A stretch of 47,953 nt of DNA from Fimbriiglobus sp. (GCA_025352235.1 JANXTU010000346.1:1-47953), one strand, 5' to 3'. Shown: positions 36,089 through 44,813, numbered from the stretch's first letter. The notes: generated by a model not told the origin, from the letters alone. Made by a program: numbers and translations.

Positions 36089-37345
36089 ATGCGATATCGA
36101 CTTTCAGCGCTGTGCATCTTGGCCACTCACTGCACCCTGCTCCAAGCCGGGGTCTATTATTCCGGGGATGCGCGGAATGAGCTACCCGCCGAGTGGGCCG
36201 GATTCCTGCGTGATCAACGGGCGCTCCGGCTCGCGGCCGATCCGAGAAACGCCGGGTTCAACGCGTTCATCCCGATGCGGGACAGCGCCGTCGATGCCGT
36301 CGTCAAGCTCGAAGGATTCAAAAAGACGCGGGAACTGACCGCCGACGAACTCGCCGACCTCGGGGCGCTCCACTTGCGGTTGGGACAAGCGGAGAAGGCC
36401 GTCGGGATCCTTCGCGCCGCAAATCGGCAGCATTCCGAACACTTCCGCATCGCCGCGAACCTCGGCAGCGCCTGGCAAGTATCGGGCGACTTGGCCCAAG
36501 CGACGGCTGCCCTCGAAGAAGCCGTGCGGCTCGCGCCCAAAGAATTCCGGGCCGTCGAAGCGCTGCATCTGAAACTCGTGCGCGGCCGGGCCAAAGAGAA
36601 GAAGGGCGCGTCGAACCTCGACGATCTTTTCGGCATCGATTACTCCGATGCGAAAGCGAAGTTCCCCGCGAATGCCCTCGCACTCGTTCAAGAATTGGCC
36701 CTCGTACTCCCGTTCGACGCCCGGTTGCTTTGGCAACTCGCAGAAATCGCCAATGCCCACGGCGATGGGCGCACCGCCGCGAACTTGCTCGATGGGGCCG
36801 TCGTCGAACTCGGATTGCCTTCGGAGGACGCCCGCACGCGGCGGGCGCGCTTCCGCGCCGCGGCCGACGAACGGGCGAAGACAGACGATCACGCCGTCCA
36901 CAAAGGGACGCTGAAGTTCGCGTCGAGTCGGGTTTTTAAATCGCTCATCGACGAAACGAAGCTGCCGAAGGTCGATCCGAAAGGGATCAACCCGCTGCCG
37001 TGGAGCGCCCTGGCCGAAACGACCCTGACGAAGAAATTCGAGCCGAAGTTCCTGAAGTACATCATTGATGTCGACGGGCGATCCGTGCGTTTCACCGGCT
37101 TCCTGCGGCCGACACGCAACGCCGACGGATTGACCGAATTTCTGATGACCGAGTCGCCCATCGGTTGTTGGTATTGCGAATCGCCCGGCGCCACCCAGGT
37201 GATTTGGGTCGAACTCGCCGAGGGGGCGACCATCGACTTTTCCCGCGCGCCGATCCAAGTGACGGGGAAACTGGAGTTGAACCGCACCGATGCGGAATCG
37301 CATTTGTACCGGGTGGTCGGGGCGAGCGTGAAGAAAGTGGAGTGA
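36089..37345 (+). CDS. Exported TPR protein with a DUF3299-like C-terminal region
   Basis: The 418-residue protein has a signal peptide (MRYRLSALCILATHCTLLQAG), then helical repeats fitting tetratricopeptide repeats (LGALHLRLGQAEKAVGILRAA, NLGSAWQVSGDLAQATAALEEAVRLAP). The C-terminal 110 residues (VRFTGFLRPT, EFLMTESPIGCWYCESPGATQVIWVEL) resemble DUF3299-type beta domains, including the CWYC pair that could bind metal or form a disulfide. It probably sits in the periplasm as a binding or assembly factor. tpiA follows 40 bases later but is functionally unrelated. The start follows from the signal peptide. Confidence 0.72.
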   Translation: MRYRLSALCILATHCTLLQAGVYYSGDARNELPAEWAGFLRDQRALRLAADPRNAGFNAFIPMRDSAVDAVVKLEGFKKTRELTADELADLGALHLRLGQAEKAVGILRAANRQHSEHFRIAANLGSAWQVSGDLAQATAALEEAVRLAPKEFRAVEALHLKLVRGRAKEKKGASNLDDLFGIDYSDAKAKFPANALALVQELALVLPFDARLLWQLAEIANAHGDGRTAANLLDGAVVELGLPSEDARTRRARFRAAADERAKTDDHAVHKGTLKFASSRVFKSLIDETKLPKVDPKGINPLPWSALAETTLTKKFEPKFLKYIIDVDGRSVRFTGFLRPTRNADGLTEFLMTESPIGCWYCESPGATQVIWVELAEGATIDFSRAPIQVTGKLELNRTDAESHLYRVVGASVKKVE

Positions 37346-37385
37346 CGCCGGGCGGTCCATACAACACCCCCGAACCGCCGTCCCC

Positions 37386-38159
37386 ATGCGAACCACGAAT
37401 ATGCGCCCCAAATTGATCGCCGGTAACTGGAAAATGTACACGTCCGCGGCCGCCGCCGAGGAACTCGCCGTAGCGGTCGCCGCGGGTGCCCCAGCCGACC
37501 CGAACATCCGCCTCGCAATCTGCCCGCCTTCGATCTGGCTGACGCGGGTCGCCGCGGTGCTCAAGGGCAGCACCGTCTCGCTCGGTGGGCAAAATTGCCA
37601 CTTCGAAAAAGAGGGTGCCTACACCGGCGAACTCGCCCCCGCGATGCTGATCGACGCGGGGTGCCAGTACGTCATCCTCGGCCATAGCGAACGCCGCCAC
37701 GGCTTCGGCGAAACCGACGAACTGCTGAACAAGAAAACGAAAGCGGCCCTCGCCGCCGGGTTGCATGTGATCTTCTGCATCGGCGAATTGCTCGCCGAGC
37801 GCGAAGCGGAGCGGACCGAAGCGGTGTTGGATCGCCAGCTCACCGCCGGGCTCGCCGGGCTGACCCCCGAGCAAATGGCGAATGTCGTCCTCGCCTACGA
37901 ACCGGTCTGGGCCATCGGCACCGGCAAAGTCGCCTCGCCGGAACAAGCGCAAGCGGCCCACGCATTTGTACGCGGTAAAATCGCGATGCTGTTCGGCGAA
38001 GTGGTCGCGCAGGCCGTCCTCATTCAATACGGCGGCTCGGTGAAGCCCGACAACGCCGCGACACTGTTGAACCTCCCCGACGTCGACGGGGCCTTGGTCG
38101 GCGGGGCGAGTTTGAAAGCCGAATTGTTCTTGGCCATCGCGGCCGGGGCGAAGCGGTAG
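37386..38159 (+). CDS. tpiA: Triose-phosphate isomerase
   Basis: The 257-residue protein contains every TIM signature: the Asn-Trp-Lys start (KLIAGNWKMY), GGQNCHFEKEGAYTGE, the catalytic His in ILGHSERR, the catalytic Glu in LAYEPVWAIGTGKVA (loop 6), and IQYGGSVKPDN with LVGGASL for phosphate binding. It interconverts dihydroxyacetone phosphate and glyceraldehyde 3-phosphate in glycolysis and gluconeogenesis. A second ATG six codons in (37401) could also be the start, since the first five residues are not conserved. Confidence 0.96.
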   Translation: MRTTNMRPKLIAGNWKMYTSAAAAEELAVAVAAGAPADPNIRLAICPPSIWLTRVAAVLKGSTVSLGGQNCHFEKEGAYTGELAPAMLIDAGCQYVILGHSERRHGFGETDELLNKKTKAALAAGLHVIFCIGELLAEREAERTEAVLDRQLTAGLAGLTPEQMANVVLAYEPVWAIGTGKVASPEQAQAAHAFVRGKIAMLFGEVVAQAVLIQYGGSVKPDNAATLLNLPDVDGALVGGASLKAELFLAIAAGAKR

Positions 38160-38183
38160 GCGAATGCCGAACGCGAGTCGCAG

Positions 38184-39137
38184 TTATTTCGACAAGATCT
38201 CGTAGGCCCCGGTCGGGTATTGCCCGTAGGGGTTGCTCTGGATGCCGTTGGCGGCGGAGCTGACATACCCGCCCGGATCGCGGGTGATCTTGATCTTGAT
38301 GATCTTCGTGTCCCCGTTTTTGAGCGACCCGGCGTGGACGGCCGCGACGCCGATGTTCGAATCGGCCGTGTACGTGCCGGTCCCCCAGACGGTGCCGAGG
38401 TTGCTGCCCGTCACTTGGATGCGGACGGTTTTGCCCATGTGCGTTTGGAAGAGCTGGTAGAAGTTCGCCGGCTCGACCAGTTCGAGTTTGTCGTCCGCGG
38501 CCGAAATGCCGCCCGATTGCAGCGTGCGCGCGTCGGTGATGCGCAGTTTCAATTCGCCGAATTGGAACGTCCAGATGCGCAGTTGCGTCGCCGCGATCCG
38601 CCCCGAGAATTGCGATTCGTCCGTGGTGATCGTGTCGGTATCGCGCGGGGCATTCTTGCGGGCTTCCCGATCGCCGGCCACGGCCTCGTACACCATTTCC
38701 AAATGCGGACGGCTCTCGGCGTCGGCTTTACGAAGGGCCGATTTCAAAAACGGGGCGATCTTGCCGCCGAGGGTTTTCAGTTGGGCCTTCCCTTCCTCGC
38801 GGACTTTGGCTTCTTTGGAACCGATGGCGGCGAGGGCGGCGTCGAATGTCCGCTGTTCGCCTGGGCTGAGGCGGACGCCGAATTCGATTTTGCGGATGTC
38901 CTTCACGGGGATGGACAGGTCGCCGTGGGGCGTTTGCAATTGCAGTTGCTCGTCGAGTAGGGCAACCTTCAGCGTGCTGTTGTCGGTGAAGAGCACTTCC
39001 CAATCGCCGCCGGGGGGCTTGGCCTTCGCCGGGACTTCCGGTTTGACGCCGGGGTCGCTACCCGGTGTTGGCACCGGTTGCCCCGCACCGAGGGATGCGA
39101 ATGCCAGCAGAAGTACCCAAGTGCGAATCCGGTCCAT
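38184..39137 (-). CDS. Secreted LCCL-domain protein
   Basis: The 317-residue protein has a signal peptide (MDRIRTWVLLLAFASLGAG), a Pro/Lys-rich stretch, a beta-rich region with DIRKIEFG and a helical middle, then a C-terminal LCCL domain from about residue 240 (VWGTGTYTADSNIGVAAVHA, then NGIQSNPYGQYPTGAYEIL). LCCL domains were defined in animal extracellular proteins such as cochlin and also occur in bacteria; the cysteines of the animal domain are missing here. The protein is probably extracytoplasmic and binds a ligand. The N-terminal half resembles planctomycete proteins of unknown role. It is divergent from nothing and stands alone between tpiA (convergent) and the FlhB-like gene. Confidence 0.8.
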   Translation of the reverse strand: MDRIRTWVLLLAFASLGAGQPVPTPGSDPGVKPEVPAKAKPPGGDWEVLFTDNSTLKVALLDEQLQLQTPHGDLSIPVKDIRKIEFGVRLSPGEQRTFDAALAAIGSKEAKVREEGKAQLKTLGGKIAPFLKSALRKADAESRPHLEMVYEAVAGDREARKNAPRDTDTITTDESQFSGRIAATQLRIWTFQFGELKLRITDARTLQSGGISAADDKLELVEPANFYQLFQTHMGKTVRIQVTGSNLGTVWGTGTYTADSNIGVAAVHAGSLKNGDTKIIKIKITRDPGGYVSSAANGIQSNPYGQYPTGAYEILSK

Positions 39138-39218
39138 GATCGCCCCCCGTTCGGTTGCAGGAGCAGTTTACCAGATAAGCCACCGCGAGTTTGTCACGGT
39201 CCGGTCACGCAGATCACG

Positions 39219-39491
39219 TCACCCCGGCTTGTTCGCCTTCAGCAAAAAGGCCAAGATCGTCGCGATAGCTTGGTAGAGTTGCGGCGGGATCTCTTGATCG
39301 ACTTTCATCCGGCTGAGCACGCCCACGAGGGCCCGGTCCTCGCGGACGGGGATGCCGTTCTTCTTGGCGAGCGCGAGGATGCGCTCGGCGAGCGCGCCCC
39401 GGCCCTTGGCCACGACCTTCGGCGCGGTGTCGCGGGCGGGATCGTACCGCAGCGCCACCGCCTTTTTTTGCTGGTTCTCGGCCACGCTCAC
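39219..39491 (-). CDS. FlhB C-terminal-domain-like protein (FhlB/YlqH type)
   Basis: The 90-residue protein matches the cytoplasmic domain of FlhB after its NPTH cleavage site: KKAVALRYDPARDTAPKVVAKG, then NGIPVREDRALVGVL and DQEIPPQLYQAIATILAFLL. It has no membrane part and no NPTH motif, as in FhlB/YlqH proteins that can stand in for the cleaved half of FlhB in flagellar export. The GTG start at 39489-39491 overlaps the TGA of the FliK-like gene (GTGA), so translation is probably coupled. FlhB with FliK sets the export substrate switch, so the pair makes functional sense. A TGA-linked start rules out the longer ORF to 39722. Confidence 0.85.
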   Translation of the reverse strand: MSVAENQQKKAVALRYDPARDTAPKVVAKGRGALAERILALAKKNGIPVREDRALVGVLSRMKVDQEIPPQLYQAIATILAFLLKANKPG

Positions 39492-41089
39492 GCCCTCGCA
39501 TTGACGATGGAACCTGATTCCGGTCGGATCGTCGCCCGCTTCTTGACGCGCTCCGGCCAATCGGCCAGCGGGCGCACATCGAGCAGCGCTTCGCGGAATC
39601 CGCCGGCCAACAACTCGGCTTTCAGCGCGGGGAGTTCCGGGGCCAAGCGATCGAGCACCGCCTGCGATTGGACGTAGACCACGGCGAAGAAGCGGTCGTC
39701 CTGCAACCCCGCTTCGATCCATGTTTCGCCGAGCCCGCTCAGGGGGACTTGCATCATCATGCGGAACGCTTTGGCCTGCTGTTCGCCCTGCTCGTCGGTT
39801 TCGTATTCCGGTTCGAGGGCGAGGTTCAACGTACGCCAGCGGCCGCCGTCGATGTACGGCACTTGGTAGACATAGGCGCCGCCGGTCTCTTTCGCGAAGA
39901 CGTTCTGCGCTTGTTGGGCCTCGATGCTTTCGAGCGTCCGCTGGGCGACGGGGAATTGAGCGTGGGCCAACGTCGGCAGGGCTTGAAACAACCTCAGCAA
40001 GCCGCCTTTGAGATCCGGGGTGCGATCCGCCGTCGCCCGCGATTCCCCGCTCGCTTCGCGGCCGAGCTTGGCTTCGTAGTGCTGACCGCCGTCTTCGACC
40101 GCCGCGCGGATTTGTTGGGCGCTCGGCGGCGCGTGCGTTGACACCACCCGAGCGGGGGGTGTCAACCCCCCGTGGGATCTTCCAGATCCGACCGGGATCG
40201 ATTCCGAATCCGAGACCGTTTGCAGAAGCTCGCGCACCTCCGACGCGTCCGCCGAGGCCGGGAACTTCTGCACGAATGCGGCGATCGTCTTTTGGAGCTC
40301 GGCCGTCGAAGCCCCTTCGAGAACTTTGGCGGTGAGATCGGCCACAAGTGCGTGGACTTCGGGGATCGCGGAGGCCGGAGCTTCCAACGCCTTCGGTGTC
40401 ACCGCCGTCAACGCGCTGCGGATTTCGGCCACGGCCCGTTGTTGCGAACTGATTTTCTGCCCGAGTACCGTGGGGGGCACGCTCTCGAGTTCCGTCAACA
40501 GCGGCGGCACCGCTTCGGCCAGCGGCGACGGTTGTTGAATCCGCAGAATCGCCGCGGCGACGAGCCTCGGGAGGTCGGGCGTTTCGGGCACCGGCCCCAG
40601 TTCGACCCCGTCCGGCGTGCGCCGCACGAGAGCGACGTACCGGCCACCCGGTTGCAGCGGCTCCTGCGAAGTCGCCTTCAATTCCTCCCCTTCGATTTTC
40701 ACCAGCACTTGGCCCGTCGGCTCGCGGCGCAGCACCTCGACGACCGACACCTGCGCGGCGTTCCCCGGCGTCCGCGGTGCGACGGGGGTCGTGTTCGAAA
40801 CGGCGACCGGAGTCACCGCCTGCGGGAGGATCTCGAGTTGCGGGTTCGTTTTGCCACCCGTGACGCGCAGCGTGAGCGCGTCGCCGGTTTTCAGATTCAC
40901 CGAATCGCGGACGAGGATGACGGTGTTGCCGAACTTCAGTTCGGCCTGACCATTTTGAATCCGGCCGACCGTCGCCGCGACGATGCTGGTCTGGATGTTG
41001 GAAATGTTCCCCGCCACCAAGCGCAGCGTTTGCGCCGTGACGGCGGGCGTCGCGGCGAGCGTGGCCGAGTTGACGGGATTCACTTGCAT
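39488..41089 (-). CDS. FliK-like hook-length control protein
   Basis: From the ATG at 41087-41089 the protein has 533 residues. The N-terminal part is Ala/Thr/Pro-rich and low in complexity; about residues 410-530 resemble the FliK C-terminal domain (YEPEYETDE region, MQVPLSGLGETWIEAGLQ, VVYVQSQAVLDRLAPELPAL). FliK measures hook length and switches the export apparatus from hook to filament through FlhB. Here the gene is followed directly by an FlhB-like gene but no other flagellar gene lies nearby. The linker contains a palindromic repeat (40137-40166). The ORF track start at 41299 extends into the upstream gene. The family call rests on a weak C-terminal match plus the FlhB neighbour. Confidence 0.7.
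   Translation of the reverse strand: MQVNPVNSATLAATPAVTAQTLRLVAGNISNIQTSIVAATVGRIQNGQAELKFGNTVILVRDSVNLKTGDALTLRVTGGKTNPQLEILPQAVTPVAVSNTTPVAPRTPGNAAQVSVVEVLRREPTGQVLVKIEGEELKATSQEPLQPGGRYVALVRRTPDGVELGPVPETPDLPRLVAAAILRIQQPSPLAEAVPPLLTELESVPPTVLGQKISSQQRAVAEIRSALTAVTPKALEAPASAIPEVHALVADLTAKVLEGASTAELQKTIAAFVQKFPASADASEVRELLQTVSDSESIPVGSGRSHGGLTPPARVVSTHAPPSAQQIRAAVEDGGQHYEAKLGREASGESRATADRTPDLKGGLLRLFQALPTLAHAQFPVAQRTLESIEAQQAQNVFAKETGGAYVYQVPYIDGGRWRTLNLALEPEYETDEQGEQQAKAFRMMMQVPLSGLGETWIEAGLQDDRFFAVVYVQSQAVLDRLAPELPALKAELLAGGFREALLDVRPLADWPERVKKRATIRPESGSIVNARA
40137..40166. repeat. Palindromic repeat inside the FliK-like coding sequence
   Basis: GTTGACACC and GGTGTCAAC form a perfect 9-bp inverted repeat with a 12-base centre rich in C and G. 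It is translated as part of a Gly/Pro/Ser-rich segment and keeps the frame. It resembles intergenic palindromic units, so it may be an inserted element tolerated in a linker. Confidence 0.55.
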
Positions 41090-41135
41090 GGAGGCAGTGT
41101 AGTTCACCCGGCGAGAAATGCTGTATTTCGCGTAC

Positions 41136-42077
41136 TCAATCGGAAACCGACTCGCCGCCGTTGCGGGAACCCCACGCGGTCCAAATCGACGGCGAGATCG
41201 ACACCGGAATGAAACGGACCGATCCGTCGGCGAACGCCGCGTTGACGCCACCGAGATGGAGACTCCGCGCCGCCAAACGCCCTTTCTGTTGCGTCGCATT
41301 CATGCAGTCCGCGTTGGGAGAATCCGGCGGTTCGGCGTGGTTGTAGAGGGTGTTCCCGTAGTTGCCCACGATCCATTTCCCGCCGCGTTCCCCGTTCCAA
41401 ACACCGGTCGCTCCCGAACAAGCGGCCGGCGTCGGTTCCGTGACGCCGGGAAGTTCTCGGATGGCCAGCCGGTGCGTCGGATCAAGGCTGCCGCCGCCGA
41501 GAGGTCGCTCGGCGAACAGGGCCGTGTTCGTCGCCCCGTCGGTGATGTCCACGATCCGCACGGCGGAATTGGTGAAAAAGAGGCCGTCCGCGGCGACGAG
41601 CGAACCGCCGGCCGTTCCGCTGCCCGCGTTACCGGCGTAATTCGTACCCGCTTGCGTGATACCGGGAACTCGGCCCCCGGCCGGATCCGCCGGGCAGACG
41701 AATGCGCCGATGCGCGTGCGCGCGGCCGGGTCGTTTCGACTCCCGTCGAAGACGATCCCGGGCGCCGTGTAAAAGATGGGCGGCGATGCAAAATCGACGA
41801 GACCACGGACCCCGTCCTGTTCGAGGTGCGGCAGCAAATAGGCGTGTGCCGAAAAGATTGCCGGCGCGGGCGTGCCCCGTCCGGCCGGGAAATACCCCTG
41901 GCTACCGTGGTGGCCGTGCGCCGCCAATGCGAGTTGCTTGAGGTTGTTTGAACACGAGATCCGCGCCGCCGCGGCGCGAACTTTTTGAACGGCCGGCAGG
42001 AGCAAGCCCATCGCGATCCCGATGATGGCGAGCGCGACCAACAGTTCGATCAAACTGAAAGCCGGGCGGCGCGGCAT
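41136..42077 (-). CDS. DUF1559 family prepilin-like protein
   Basis: The 313-residue protein begins MPRRPAFSLIELLVALAIIG, a type IV prepilin signal (cleavage before Phe, Glu five residues later), followed by LLLPAVQKVRAAAARISCSN and NNLKQLALAAHGH, the DUF1559 hallmark. It ends FADGSVRFIPVSISPSIWTA, the usual DUF1559 tail. These proteins are present in very many copies in planctomycetes, are secreted as pseudopilins, and lack a known role. The ATG overlaps the TGA of the upstream sorbosone dehydrogenase-like gene by one base (TGATG), so translation is coupled. The ORF track start at 42575 is wrong. Confidence 0.93.
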   Translation of the reverse strand: MPRRPAFSLIELLVALAIIGIAMGLLLPAVQKVRAAAARISCSNNLKQLALAAHGHHGSQGYFPAGRGTPAPAIFSAHAYLLPHLEQDGVRGLVDFASPPIFYTAPGIVFDGSRNDPAARTRIGAFVCPADPAGGRVPGITQAGTNYAGNAGSGTAGGSLVAADGLFFTNSAVRIVDITDGATNTALFAERPLGGGSLDPTHRLAIRELPGVTEPTPAACSGATGVWNGERGGKWIVGNYGNTLYNHAEPPDSPNADCMNATQQKGRLAARSLHLGGVNAAFADGSVRFIPVSISPSIWTAWGSRNGGESVSD

Positions 42078-43282
42078 CACTTCGCCTCCGCCGCGATCCG
42101 CCAGACGCGATTGGCCAGTTCGTCGACCACCAGCAACGAACCGTCCTTGGCAACCGCGACGCCGACGGGGCGGCCGTAGACTTCGTCGTCGTTGGCGATG
42201 AAGCCGCTCAAGAAATCCTCGGCCGGGCCGGAGGGTTTGCCATCTTGGAAGGGCACGAATATGACGCGGTAGCCGGCGAATTTCGATCGATTCCACGAGC
42301 CTCGCTGGCCGACGAAAGCACCGCCTCGGAATTTTTCGGGGAACGCCTTCGCGTCGTAGAAGGCGAGGCCGAGCGAGGCGGTGTGCGATCCGAGCGGGAC
42401 GTCGGGCGCCATGGCCTTCGCCACGAGATCGGGGCGTTCGCCCTTGCGCCGCGGGTCTTCGTTTTGCCCCATGTACGAATACGGCCAACCGTGGAAGCTG
42501 CCGTCCGGGACGCCCGTGATGTAGTCGGGTACCAGGTCGTCGCCGAGTTGGTCGCGCTCGTTCACGGCGGTCCAAAGGGCGCCCGACTTCGGCTCGAAGG
42601 CCATGCCGACGGGATTGCGGAGACCGCCGGCGAACACGCGCAGGCCGGTGCCGTCCAAATTGATTTCGAGGATATTCGCTCGGAGGATCTCGTTCGCGGT
42701 GCCATTCTCCGCGACGTTGCTGCCCGACCCGACCGACACAAAGAGCTTCTTGCCATCTCGGCTCGGGAGCAAATTGCGAGTCCAGTGGTTGTTGTAACCG
42801 CCCGCGGGGAGGTCGAGTATTTTCCGTCCCTTTCCTTCGAGGCCGGTTTGATCGGTCTTATACGGGAACGACATAATCGCGTCGGTATTGCCGACGAAAA
42901 ACGTCTCGCCGACCAGAGCCATTCCGAGGGGAAGGTTCAAATCTTTCGCGAAGACTTCTTTTAACTCCGCCGCGCCGTCTTTGTTGGTATCGCGGAGCAG
43001 CGTAATCCGGTTGGCCCCTTTTTTGCCTTTGTCCGGCGTCCGCGTTTCGGCCACGAGAACGTCGCCGTTCGGCAAGACGTAGAGCCAGCGCGGGTTGTCG
43101 AGCCCGTCCGCGAACACGGAGACGCGGAATCCGGGTGGGGCGACCGGCATTTTGTCTTTGGGCCAACCGATGACTTTGGGGAACTTCGTGACGGACGGAG
43201 TTTCGTTCGGCTTGGGCAAGGCCGGCTTCGGGTCGTCGGCCGGATGCCCGAGGATCGATAGGAGTGCGAGGGTCGCGAACAT
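42077..43282 (-). CDS. Sorbosone dehydrogenase-like (PQQ-type beta-propeller) protein
   Basis: The 401-residue protein starts with a short signal peptide (MFATLALLSILG). It follows the beta-propeller of L-sorbosone/glucose dehydrogenases: GFRVSVFADGLDNPRWLYVL, GDVLVAETR, NLPLGMALVGETFFVGNTD, GGYNNHWTRNLL, GGLRNPVGMAFEPKSGALW, NERDQLGDDL, and HGWPYSYMGQ. Family members use PQQ and Ca2+ to oxidise sugar aldehydes in the periplasm; whether this one binds PQQ cannot be confirmed here. It heads a minus-strand cluster with the DUF1559, FliK-like and FlhB-like genes. It may act on carbohydrate breakdown products. Confidence 0.85.
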   Translation of the reverse strand: MFATLALLSILGHPADDPKPALPKPNETPSVTKFPKVIGWPKDKMPVAPPGFRVSVFADGLDNPRWLYVLPNGDVLVAETRTPDKGKKGANRITLLRDTNKDGAAELKEVFAKDLNLPLGMALVGETFFVGNTDAIMSFPYKTDQTGLEGKGRKILDLPAGGYNNHWTRNLLPSRDGKKLFVSVGSGSNVAENGTANEILRANILEINLDGTGLRVFAGGLRNPVGMAFEPKSGALWTAVNERDQLGDDLVPDYITGVPDGSFHGWPYSYMGQNEDPRRKGERPDLVAKAMAPDVPLGSHTASLGLAFYDAKAFPEKFRGGAFVGQRGSWNRSKFAGYRVIFVPFQDGKPSGPAEDFLSGFIANDDEVYGRPVGVAVAKDGSLLVVDELANRVWRIAAEAK

Positions 43283-43379
43283 TCGATGGGCCTCAGATTA
43301 CCGACGGAAACCGGACGGTACCGGACAACGCCGAAATTCCTCGCAAAATGAATGCCCAACCGACCGATGCGGCGAATAT

Positions 43380-43979
43380 TCAGGACGCGACACCCAAATC
43401 GGCGAGGAGGCTCATCAGGACGAGGGGGCTGAGAGGTTCGGATTCGTATCGGTAATCGTCGGACTCGATCGCGAGCCGCCATTCTTGCCGCGGGGTTTCG
43501 AGTGCGAGGCGATCTTCGAGGCCGAATGGGAATTCGACCCAGCCGACGAGCCCGATCAGGCGATCCCGCACGCGCTCATCCAGCAGGGCCCCTTCGATTT
43601 CGTACCCGGTCGCGGAGCGGAGGAGCAACCGACTCCCGGACACGACTTCCCGCAGGTTCTCGAGATTCAAAATCGCGCGGCGCCCCGGCAGGACAACCCA
43701 GAGCGCGGCCAGCAGGCGATCTTCCGACGGCATCAGCCGGCGATACCAATCGTTCAACCGGCGGACATCGTCGTCGGCCGAGTGGCGCGTGCAACCGGCG
43801 AGTTCTTGCATCCGGAACCAGAGGGTCCGTTGATTCTCGAAAACAAGCGTGAGGGCGGGGCCGACGCGGATGCGCCGGCAACGGTCAAGGTGCTGATAGC
43901 TGCGATCGACGGATTCGATAGGCAATTCGCGGAAATGACCCGCCGACGAGGGCGGGGCATCGAGCAATTGGGAAGCCAT
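43380..43979 (-). CDS. DUF3501 family protein
   Basis: The 199-residue protein matches DUF3501, best seen in RRIRVGPALTLVFENQRTLWFRMQEL near residues 35-60, followed by a helical middle and VEFPFGLEDRLAL. DUF3501 proteins are often beside an Fe-S or rubrerythrin gene; here neither neighbour fits, so there is no context clue. No signal peptide or membrane segment is seen. Function unknown. About 97 bases separate it from the sorbosone dehydrogenase-like gene downstream, so it may be in the same transcript. Confidence 0.78.
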   Translation of the reverse strand: MASQLLDAPPSSAGHFRELPIESVDRSYQHLDRCRRIRVGPALTLVFENQRTLWFRMQELAGCTRHSADDDVRRLNDWYRRLMPSEDRLLAALWVVLPGRRAILNLENLREVVSGSRLLLRSATGYEIEGALLDERVRDRLIGLVGWVEFPFGLEDRLALETPRQEWRLAIESDDYRYESEPLSPLVLMSLLADLGVAS

Positions 43980-44161
43980 CGCGTCCTCCGGTATTCGGGG
44001 CAGGCGTTCGGTAGACTCCTCCGCTCCATCGGAATCATCGGGTATCCTTCTTCTATCATTCGTCGGTTTTGGGGAAACTGTACCGCAAATGCGGAGAAGT
44101 TCGGATAATTCATCCGATCTACTCGGAAAAATTGGACTTTGGGTTGTCCGCAGGCTTGCGT

Positions 44162-44218
44162 GAGTCCAGCGTTTGGGCGTCGAGTCTACGCGAGGGTGTG
44201 CGACTTCTCGCTGGACTC
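44162..44218. repeat. 10-bp inverted repeat after thpR
   Basis: GAGTCCAGCG (44162-44171) and CGCTGGACTC (44209-44218) are perfectly complementary across 37 bases. The repeat lies just after the minus-strand thpR stop and may be a weak transcription stop. No T-run follows. Confidence 0.4.
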
Positions 44219-44228
44219 GACACTCGCC

Positions 44229-44813
44229 CTACTCTTTGCTTTCGCCCAGCAGCGGACTGCGCCCGAGAACGGTGTACTCCATGCCATCGCGGCGGAGTTC
44301 GGTGCTGTAGACGAGAATTTCTTCGACCGGGGTATAGCCGGCGTTCCAACCGAGGTGCTTGGGCAGTTCGGCCGCCAGCAGGGTCGCGTCCGCTTCTCCC
44401 TTCGCGCGGCCTAGGGTCAGGTGCGGCGTGTAGCCGCGCTCTTCTTGACGGTACGAACCGAGTTCCGAGAGCGGCAATGCCATGGCCGCGTGCAACCGCA
44501 CCAGCGCCTCGGTCCCGGCCGTGATGCCGCCCCAAAGGATCTTGGGGCGGCGCGGCGTCGGGAAGGCGCCGACCCCGCCGACGCGCAGGGTGAACGGCGC
44601 TTCGAGGGCCGCCGCTTTCGCCGTCACCCGGCAGGCGTGGACCAAATCGCGGTCGTCGATTTCGCCAAGGAACAGCAGCGTGACGTGGAAGTTCTGCGGT
44701 TCGACCCACTTGACCTCGGCTCCGCTGAGCGCGAGAGAGCGCTGCATCAGCTTGGCCGCGGCGCGGATGGTGTCGTTGACGGCCACGCCGATGAATGTCC
44801 GAGTGCGTGCCAT
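44229..44813 (-). CDS. thpR: RNA 2',3'-cyclic phosphodiesterase ThpR (2H family)
   Basis: The 194-residue protein has both HxTx motifs of 2H phosphoesterases: FHVTLLFLGEI and YTPHLTLGRAK, spaced by about 80 residues, with RTFIGVAV at the start. ThpR-type enzymes open 2',3'-cyclic phosphates of RNA and ligate tRNA halves in vitro. Length is normal. It is divergent from the aldo/keto reductase gene across 64 bases. The real cellular role of this family in bacteria is still unclear. Confidence 0.9.
   Translation of the reverse strand: MARTRTFIGVAVNDTIRAAAKLMQRSLALSGAEVKWVEPQNFHVTLLFLGEIDDRDLVHACRVTAKAAALEAPFTLRVGGVGAFPTPRRPKILWGGITAGTEALVRLHAAMALPLSELGSYRQEERGYTPHLTLGRAKGEADATLLAAELPKHLGWNAGYTPVEEILVYSTELRRDGMEYTVLGRSPLLGESKE

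Noticed and set aside
34897-36180. 427-residue plus-strand ORF
   Set aside because: Antisense to gyrB.
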